Source of the DNA: Lasiodiplodia sp. COLG20
Lineage: Eukaryota > Ascomycota > Dothideomycetes > Botryosphaeriales > Botryosphaeriaceae
Length of the DNA: 64,000 nucleotides
NCBI GenBank assembly: GCA_009801085.1
Contig: VNWV01000008.1
Coordinates: 1,426,001-1,490,000 of the forward strand
Direction: 5' to 3'
Shown here: one piece after another, positions 52,537 through 64,000 of the stretch
Layout: each line of letters starts with the position of its first letter
Numbering within the stretch: the stretch's first letter is position 1
Notes under the pieces: model-generated
Databases searched by the model: none
Told to the model about the DNA's origin: nothing
What the model saw: only the letters and a program-made list of their open reading frames with translations
Made by a program: the position numbers and the translations under genes

Positions 52537-55253
52537 TTAACTGAACAGCACGTTCAGGATCTTCTCAAATGTGTTCCTGCAGGAGAACCCCTCGTTAGAA
52601 CAAGATTACGAAAATTTAGCAGACGGCACGGGACATACTTTGGCGGCGTCTCGATAAAGTTCCTGTGATACTCCTCAATTTCCGGGAGATCCTGGAACAG
52701 GTCCACGTCCTCCGGTTTGCGGAATTCCGTTTTTTTGAAGAATTTCCAGAAAACGAACAGAATTGGGAACACGGCGATCATCGTGTACCTGCGAAACGGA
52801 ACGTCAGCGCACATCCATTGGCTATTGCACAAAAAAAAAAAAAAAAAACAGGGAAACGAGGAGCGTTTCAGGAACACTGCACCGTGCAGCTGGGCGTCGA
52901 AAGATCTAGGCCATCATAAGTAAGTTCCATCATTACGTAGGTAGCTGAAGCTACCGTCCGGACGCAAATGTAGAATTATCAAATGTACATCTACGTCCGG
53001 ATGGTAGCTTCAGCTACCCACGTAATGATAGAAATTAGTTACGATGGCTTACAATAGATCTTTCGGCACACACGTGGCTGCATCGCAATCGGTTGATCAC
53101 TTACCAGAACAAGAACGACGGCACGTCCCACCGTCCAGGCAAGAACACGGTATAGCCGCCAACGAAGGTCATGACAAAGCAGCCCGTGAGGCCGTAGTAA
53201 GCAGCAAACGGCTGCATGATGCCCTTGTAAGGCAACGAGTCACGGCTGATGCCCTGGGCCTCGAGAGCGGCCTTGAAGCGCAAGAAGGTGAAGCACATGA
53301 CGGAGAAGTTGATGAGCTGGCTGGCCGTGACGAGGCTGACGAACCAGTTGAGCACGACGGCGGCGTTCTCCGACACCTGCAGGAACGACAACAGCGCGAT
53401 CAGCAGCACGATGAGCACGCAGTAGATGGGCACGCCGTTCCTGGTGCACTTGGTCAGCACCCGCGGCGCCTTGCCCTCGAGCGCCAGCCCGTACAGCGAC
53501 CGCGACGCGCAGTACACGTAGCTGTTGCCCGCACTAAACGCCGCCGTCAGCACCATGGCGTTGACGATGTCGGGCAGCACCCGAATCCGCAGCCGGTTCA
53601 TCGCCACCACGTACGGCGACGCCGCCGCCCCGGGCTTGCCCTCCCTGAACGCTGCCGTCAGCTCCGGGTCGTTGTACGGCACGTTGATGCCGACGCACAG
53701 CGAGCCGAGCACGAAGAAGGCCGTCAGCCGGTAGAAGACGGCGTTGTACGCTCGCGGCATCGCCTTGCGCGGGTTCTCGGCTTCTCCGGCGGCCATGGAC
53801 ACGTAGTCCGGACTGGGGATGGAGGTGAGCCGATCGGTCTCTGCAAAAATCGTGGTGTTCTTACCCAGCAATGGTGAAGGATGCCTGTATCAAGCATTGC
53901 AGGAACCCGAGGAAGCGTCCCAGCGTCCCATCGTAGTAGAGCTCAGTAAATGCGCCAGGGTTATTCCAGTACCTTCACAGGATAAACCATCAGTGCCAAA
54001 TCTCCAGTTGAATAATGAGTTCCTGCTCACCTGAATCCGAAACGGTCCCCGAGGGGGTTGCCACCAAGCATAGTAATAAACGTGTAAATGATGAGGCCGA
54101 TGATTAGGAGCACCTTCCCTATCGCAGCCCAGAACTCTGTCTCGCCGTACCATTTGACGGCTAATACGTTGATAAGGCTACGGGTACTCGTAAGCACTAG
54201 ACTCATATGCCCCTCGCACTGGACGGATAGCGTAGACGCCTTTGGATCCAACTAACCCATAGAGAACAATGACGATGGAAATGATCCCACCAGCTGGTAC
54301 GGCGTCGCTCCAGTAGTGAATGATGACGTTGCAAGCGACAATCTCGAAAGGCACGAGTGCCGCCTCGAAGACGAAGAAGTTCCAGCCGGCAGCGAAGCCA
54401 AATGCCTCATCGACATACCGGCCTGCGAAGCGGATAAAGGGCGAGGAAATGGGGAGGTAGGTTACAGTTTCGGCCACGCCTGATTGCCTTCGTGTCAATA
54501 ATCAGTTTCCTTTTGGTGGTGGGGGTTGGGGGTTATTTTGGGGAGTGAAGAGACGGGAAGACGTGGCGCATGGGCGAGCCGACAGTAATTTGGGCTTTCT
54601 TCCTCCCTTCGTTTTTTCTCTTCTTTCTAGCGGCTCCGGCCACAAGGTGCATAGGGTTGGTGTGGGATTTCGCAGAGCTCCGATTCGACAGTGCACGTTC
54701 ACCAGAGGCAGCACGAAGCAACGCAGGGCACAGAGAACAGCAAAGGACGAAAAAACAGGAGGAAAAGGTGAGAGGAATGAAAGACTTTTCGTACATAATG
54801 TTACCGCAAGAATGAACGAACACCTGTTTCGCACCAAGGTAAGCTACAAGCTAACAATCACGCCACGGGATTTTGGAGGAAGACGTACCAAATGGTGAAC
54901 GCTAGGAACAAACTCGCCGGCCCTCCATTGAGCAAGCCATTTCCAATCTGGACGTACAGCGCTGTTCCGATCGTACCTCCGATTCCTGCAAGAAAGATGG
55001 AGGAGCTGGTCAGCAATTGGTCCATTGGACGCCGGGGGCCTGTCATCGTCTATCACCCACCAATCAGCTGGATGTGTCGCGGCTTGAGCTTGCGGTGCGT
55101 GTGGTCGCCGGGTTGCTGGCCGGAGCGAATGGACACGGACTCGATAGGGCTCTCTTGGTTGTAGCCGCGCTTTTCGGGGTCGCTGCGCCTCTTATCGTCG
55201 AATGGCGGCGGCGCCGCCGACTTGGCCGCGAACTCAACGCCCGTTGATGTCAT
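52537..55253 (-). CDS. Amino acid permease, APC/YAT family
   Basis: Plasma-membrane proton-coupled amino acid permease, 564 aa, about 12 helices. Nine exons: 55253-55061, 54985-54889, 54823-54795, 54479-54257, 54177-54031, 53972-53865, 53812-53105, 52788-52639 and 52576-52537; all joins keep frame. Family signatures: RHIQLIGIGGTIGTALYVQIG at the first helix (N-terminal tail about 60 residues, cytosolic), VTYLPISSPF, DEAFGFAAGWNFF, FTIAGPDYVSMAAGEAENPR and the C-terminal PPKNTFEKIL. Exon 3 is only 29 nt. Two introns are long for this window: 315 nt (54794-54480) and 316 nt (53104-52789); the latter holds the foldback element and an A18 run. Substrate specificity cannot be read from the sequence. 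Confidence 0.93.
52898..53065. mobile_element. MITE-like foldback element
   Basis: A 168-bp inverted repeat. The left arm from cgaaagatcta (52898-52908) through gccatc, catcattacg and ggtagctgaagctacc to gtccggacg (about 52964) is mirrored by the right arm from cgtccgga (about 52994) to tagatctttcg (53055-53065). Arms match over most of 65-70 bp with a few substitutions and one small gap; the spacer is about 30 bp. There is no coding capacity. It lies wholly within a permease intron. I could not find a convincing target-site duplication at these ends, so the true ends may lie further in. Confidence 0.75.
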
Positions 55254-56193
55254 CCTCTTCAAGAGGAGCGCGAAACGCGGATTATGAAAGGATCGGGTGA
55301 TCTAGTAGAGCGACTTGAGGAGGAGGGAGAAGAATTCGGTCACGAATGCCATGGGACCACAGAGGACGGAGAAGAAAGTACAAGCCTGGCGGCAGGTGAT
55401 GTTTATGTATGTATCAGCGCCGGCGGCGAAGAAGGTGCAGGGAAGCTGTATCTCCGCGACGTCGGTGTGCGTGTGCTACTGCGGCAAGAATTAGAAGATG
55501 AGATGCGAGAAAAAAAGGCGGGCCAAGCCCAGGTGCCTCTCCAGCCATTGATTCAATCAGCGTAGCCTTTCGTCAGGAGCTAGGAACCAATCCGGTGCTG
55601 CGAGCGATTATTCGTTCGCGCCTTGCCCTTATCGAGGGCTCTGCCCCATTCCGATCCGAACCCTTGGCTTCGGGGACCCCGGTTTTTGGGATAGCCCGCC
55701 GGCCGCTCACGTCTTTTGGCCCGCGGCTGGCGGCCCACACCGCGACCTCCCGCCCACTCTCGTGCACGTCAACGTGCGTGAGAGCCGCTACTACACATGC
55801 GCACGGGCCGGCGACGGTTGAGAGAGAGAAACCCCCGGCGCAAAACGGCGTCGGGCTCGCCGAGGGAAACAAAGCCATCGCGTGCTTGCACGGCTGAGGG
55901 ATCAGAACGCCTTATTTCTGGGCGCCTGCCCTGGCTTCCCCCACGTCGCCGTGATGGCTGACCTTGGCGAGAGCGCTGAGACCTTGGCGGAGCATGACCG
56001 CGCACAACACTGTCTGGACAGACTTTGTGCCCAGTCCGATCCAGCTTTGCTTGTGCTTTTTTCGCCCGCAACCGTGGCAAAGCCGAGACCACAGGTCTTG
56101 GCCGAGCCGCGCCTGACACTTGTAAACAGCAAATGGGAATAATCTTCTGAAATTAATCCTGATGAGCGACCATCCGCCTTTTGGTATCCTAGC
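55254..56193. other. Intergenic, permease promoter
   Basis: 940 bp upstream of the permease and downstream of CEF1. An 86-codon frame at 55882-56142 (+) and a 93-codon frame at 55284-55565 (+) have no features. No gene supported. Confidence 0.45.
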
Positions 56194-58899
<2,706 letters not shown>

Positions 58900-59332
58900 A
58901 TGGCATGCTCACCCTTCTCACCAGCATCAGTCATGACTGTCCCACGGATCCACGTTTCGTCAGTAGCAAAACTGTCCATCAGAACGTCGTCCTTGCCGAT
59001 CTACTCTACAATCCGGCAAGTTTCATCATCATCTAATTCACAAAAAGACGATGTGGGGAGGAAGGGCGAAAACAAGAACGTATGTCCTCAAGCTTTAGTG
59101 CCAGAGCTCAATCGCTGTTGTTGGCAGAATTTTGACCGCATAACAGGCACAGCAAGGTAGTAAATCTGAGACAGCGGCAAAGCCAAAGACGCAGGCTCAG
59201 CTCGACGATGAACTCAAAGCTAGAATGGCCGGCCTTTCCGGCGATGGAGGCGAAGCTGGAATTGAGTACGAGAATGGCGAACCAGTCGCCATGAAACGCA
59301 GTGTCCGGAACAACATGTTTAGGTATATCTAA
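58900..59332 (+). CDS. Small, probably mitochondrial protein
   Basis: 113 aa from exons 58900-59079 and 59171-59332, joined in phase 0. The first 45 residues are rich in Ser, Arg and hydrophobic residues without acidic ones, as a mitochondrial presequence. The C-terminus QLDDELKARMAGLSGDGGEA, then YENGEPVAMKRSVRNNMFRY, strongly resembles a short conserved protein of filamentous fungi that I know only as hypothetical. Several ATGs (58900, 58933) could start it. The intron uses gtatgt and a ctgag acceptor; nearer AGs would break the frame. Function unknown. Confidence 0.68.
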
Positions 59333-60076
59333 GCCTGACCGCGTAGAAAAGACCTCTCCTCCGCACTAGTTTTTGCGAGACTTGCACGGGTATTTCGCAG
59401 ACGCAGCCAGGTGTTGCCACCACCCAGGGGCTTTTACATCTCCTTGCTCAGCACTCGGGAATTGAGTTCATGGCATTAAATCAACAACCCCTCTTAGTAT
59501 ATACACAGTACATCAAACGGCCTCTTTTCGGGACATCTTTCAGGCCTCCCAAGGCAGCAACATATCCAGAGTAGCTGCAAGTTGGCTGCAAATACGACAA
59601 GTCGGGCCCTAATTCGGTACAGTCGGCATGGCCATTGCAAAGTGGGCCGCGTCAGCATGCACCTAAAATTGGGCACACAATGAAGGACAACCTTGCTTTA
59701 CGGAAGGGGCACTCTAGCTTGATGATTTTCTCGTGGCACTTGCAGGGTCTGAGTGTCCCTTTCGTACTGATTTGCGTCCATCAAGTTGCTTCTCCGCAAC
59801 AAAGCAGCCGATCCATCTCTTGGCAATCTCTGTTCGGTATTCCAGCCAATCCTCATGGTGTCTGCGGCAGCCTCGTGGGCATCTCCCTAGCTTACTGAAC
59901 ACTAAAGGTAGTCTGTGCGCTTGCCGCTCGGCCCGAGACTTCCGAGTATATGTACTGAATGCTGTCTTACCAGTGTCATCGCAAACTCTGCGTTGTTCAA
60001 ACCTGTCCACTCTTTGATTTCTCTCTTATCGGCTCTTGCCGTCCACTCTTTTCTGTTTTCCTTCCCTTCTATAATC
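59333..60076. other. Intergenic, anoctamin promoter
   Basis: 744 bp between two genes on the plus strand. The last 100 bp are C/T-rich, typical of a fungal 5' leader. No gene seen. Confidence 0.45.
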
Positions 60077-62474
60077 ATGGTCCCCGCCATGGGCTTGAAA
60101 GAACCAGCGACGCCCCCTCCACAGCGGGGCGTCACATAGTGGGTCGCCTCACCCCATCCGTACGTATTGTGCGCTAATAATCAGTAGTCATAATGTCTAT
60201 GTGATACACTACAACTTTGCTGATGTTGGTACGTTGAGAAATTCGGTCAGGTTGGTGACCATTAGCTAACTCCATAGACCATTCTACTGCTGTCGAGGAG
60301 CTGTGCACCCTGCTTGCCGACTTGGAGGCGGTCGGACTGCACACTGAAGTCCGAGCTGGCTACGATCGGTCTCTGCTGATCTTCGTAAAGGCTCCGCGAG
60401 AGCTACTTGGTAGAGAGGTGTACAAGTCCAGGTAAGCTTCCACTCCACAAGCTCATATGATATGAAGCACACTGACCATTTGTAGGATTAAGGATTGGCT
60501 CTACGGGATTACGCGCGACCACCCTGGCGGCGGCAAGGATACAATCGTTGATGGCGAATTCGAAGCGGAAGACATTCTCTCAATGTACCATCTGGTCACA
60601 TGGAAGAAAGAGCTTGGCGGCGCCGGCATCACCCCCCAGTCGGGAAAATGGGAAAACGTGGAATCCGTCTTCCCTCTGCACAATGTGCGGGCAAACCAAG
60701 CTTTGCTGCTCCATTTGAGCAAGAAGATATTCCTACGAGTTGAAGACCTCGACAAGATCAGAGATCTCTTTGGATCAAAGGTATTTCGGTGCTCTCATGA
60801 TTCTGTGGCGTGGCTAATGCCCAATTCTGCAGGTTGCCTTCTATTTCGCCTTTTTGCAGACTTACTTGGTGTTTTTGTTCTTCCCTGCCATTACTGGATT
60901 TCTCGCGTGGATGTTTCTGCCGCAGTACTCTCTTTTCTACGCCCTGACTACGAGTCTGTGGTGCACAGTCTTTCTGGAGTACTGGAAGCTACAACAAACT
61001 GATCTGAGCCTTCGCTGGGATGTGAGGGGCGTCGGAACCTTGAAGGTCAACCGTCCAACCTTCCGACCCGAAAAGACCATCACGGATCCTGTTACGGGCG
61101 AAGTGAAACAATACTTCCCCAAGTGGAAGCAAATTACGCGGCAGACATTGCAGATACCCTTTATACTGGTCTCTTTCCTTATACTCGGGGCTTTTGTCGT
61201 CATGGTTTTTGCAGTGGAGGTTCTCATCTCGGAGGCGTACGAAGGGCCGTTCAAGGACTTGCTGGTAAGACGGACGCTGTGGAGGTAGTCTCGAGGAAAT
61301 ACTGAACGTTTTGCAGGAATACCTACCCACTATCCTTCTTGCTGCCCTCCTGCCATTCATCAACACTTTCCTCGAAGGAATCGCAACCAGTCTTACGGAA
61401 TACGAAAACCACCGTACGCAGGATCGGCACGAAATGTCACTCACTCAAAAGATTTTCGTTCTCAACTTCATTACTGAATATCTCCCAATTTTCCTCACCG
61501 CCTTTGTCTACGTCCCGTTCGGCGACGCGGTCATCCCCCAGCTCGAGGTCCTCCTCCGGCGGTTTTTGGGCGACGCAGCCCCTTTCTCCCTTGGCAACAA
61601 TTTCCATAGCGACCCCAACCGGCTGCGAAACGAGGTCATTGCGTTGTCCGTCACGGGGCAGATTTCCAATTTCGGCGAGGAGCTTGTGCTGCCGTACCTC
61701 AGGCACAAAGCGATGCGGTGGTGGAAGGAATACCGAGCCGAACACTCGCACACGACAACGATCAACACGGTGGTGCAGGACGAGCCGGACGAGGCCGACT
61801 TCCTCAAGCGGGCGCGCAACGAGGCGTCGCTGGAGCCGTACAACGTGCAGGACGACCTGACGGAGATGGTGATCCAGTTCGGGTACCTGGCGCTCTTCTC
61901 GCCCGTGTGGCCGCTGGTCAGCATCGGCTTCCTCGTCAACAACTGGGTCGAGCTGCGGTCCGACTTCCTCAAGATCTGCATCGAGCACCAGCGGCCCGCC
62001 CCCGTGCGCACCGACGGCATCGGCCCCTGGATCGACTCGCTCGGCTTCCTCACGTGGCTGGGGTCCATCTCGACCGCGGCCGTCGTCCACCTCTTCGGCA
62101 GCAACACTTCGGCCTTCAGCGGGCTGCCCGGGCGCGGCACGTGGTACGCGCTGCCCATCACCATCTTCATCACCGAGCACATCTACCTCATCCTCCGCTA
62201 CATCGTGGCGTACACGCTGCAGCGCTTCGGCAGCGACCAGATCCGCAAGGAGCGGGCGCAGCGGTACGCCCGGCGCAAGCGCATCCTCGCCGAGCTGGAG
62301 TCCAAGTCTGACGCCAGCCTGGCCGTCGAGGAGAAGGAGCGCAGGAAGTCGCTTCTCCTGATGGGCTACGACCGGTTCTGGACCCGGCAGCTCGAGGATG
62401 GCGCCAGTGCCGAGGTGGGCGTGGGGTTGATCAAAGCGCTGAGGAAGACTGAGGAGGCGACCAAGGAGGATTAA
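60077..62474 (+). CDS. Anoctamin (TMEM16 family), Ist2-like
   Basis: 714-aa TMEM16-type membrane protein; fungal members act as lipid scramblases or, like yeast Ist2, tether cortical ER to the plasma membrane. Exons are 60077-60138, 60185-60228, 60278-60431, 60486-60780, 60833-61264 and 61317-62474; all joins keep frame. The cytosolic N-terminal domain is about residues 1-185. The membrane domain begins at VAFYFAFLQTYLVFLFFPAI and runs through about ten helices, including EYLPTILLAALLPFINTFLE, YLALFSPVWPLVSIGFLVNN and YALPITIFITEHIYLILRYI. The C-terminal tail is short, basic then acidic, without the long Ist2-type linker. Whether scrambling or ion conduction applies cannot be read here. The first exon is short, and its start is the least sure part. 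Confidence 0.92.
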
Positions 62475-62870
62475 GACCCGGATCATGCATCATTGCATAA
62501 AGGGGCACCTCTGAGGTGCCTACACAACGAACCGTAGCTTTGCTTGCTGGGTTATCCATCAAGCGTCCGTTCTTTGCCGCTCTGGTAGCGTCGCTTACTG
62601 AGACAATAGCACTCATTTAATGGATGAAATTTGACGAACCCCGGGTTTCGAAGGCAGTGAAAGCGCTAATTTATTCTGTAGACTTTCTGTATCTTGCCGT
62701 TACTTCGTTATGGATAAAAGCTGTGCTGACACAACGAGCTTGAGCCTGAGGCCCAAAGGCACGCGACTAGCGCCTTCCGCTTCAACACTGTTCAATGGGC
62801 ACACTTGCCCCAATTCTCAATGGGCTCAATGGGCAGTCGCGTCCATTATGACGCCTACAACGTGAGATTC
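62475..62870. other. Intergenic, convergent 3' ends
   Basis: 396 bp between the anoctamin and the flavoprotein stops. Three close copies of tcaatgggc occur at about 62792, 62817 and 62826. Nothing else seen. Confidence 0.45.

Positions 62871-64000
<1,130 letters not shown>

Noticed and set aside
61437..62486. 349-codon minus-strand frame over the anoctamin
   Set aside because: Antisense shadow; acidic low-complexity translation, while the plus strand encodes the membrane domain.

Overview
The window is nuclear DNA of a filamentous ascomycete (Pezizomycotina). Protein genes carry short GT-AG introns of mostly 46-95 nt with CTAAC/CTGAC-type branch sites, they lie on both strands without operons, and the set includes PEX20 and several families typical of moulds. 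A Dothideomycete-like origin is a guess, not something the sequence proves. Splice sites were worked out by eye; most reconstructed genes keep frame across every junction and restore a recognisable family sequence.

Layout. 0.5-12.9 kb: a RING/TRAF-type zinc-finger protein, ZPR1, an RNase P/MRP Rpr2-type subunit, the lariat debranching enzyme DBR1, a multi-C2H2 protein and an epoxide hydrolase. 13-27.8 kb: an F-box protein, SEC13 divergent from PEX20, an RtcB2-type RNA ligase, a thioredoxin-reductase-like flavoprotein, a secreted cysteine-rich repeat protein and a second F-box protein. 28.5 kb: an intron-containing tRNA-Gly(GCC). 29.5-40.2 kb: a six-exon fungal zinc-finger-like protein with a GC-AG intron, a six-helix membrane protein, a secreted sulfatase and a FAD oxidoreductase fused to an altered Rieske domain. 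41-50.2 kb: DNA ligase I (CDC9) divergent from a MIX23/Cid2-type gene, then a group of small unknown proteins that includes two probable paralogues. 50.2-52.5 kb appears gene-free. 52.5-64 kb: a nine-exon amino acid permease with a MITE-like foldback in one intron, CEF1/CDC5, a short probably mitochondrial protein, an anoctamin, and a vanillyl-alcohol-oxidase-type flavoprotein cut by the window end.

Themes. RNA processing is well represented (DBR1, CEF1, Rpr2-type subunit, RtcB2-type ligase, split tRNA), although the genes are scattered and there is no evidence of co-regulation. I see no biosynthetic cluster, CRISPR array, rRNA or intact autonomous transposon. The points most worth a second look are the eukaryotic RtcB2 homologue with an apparently complete active site, the Rieske domain with a missing His ligand, the paired CPC-motif proteins, and the foldback element inside the permease intron.
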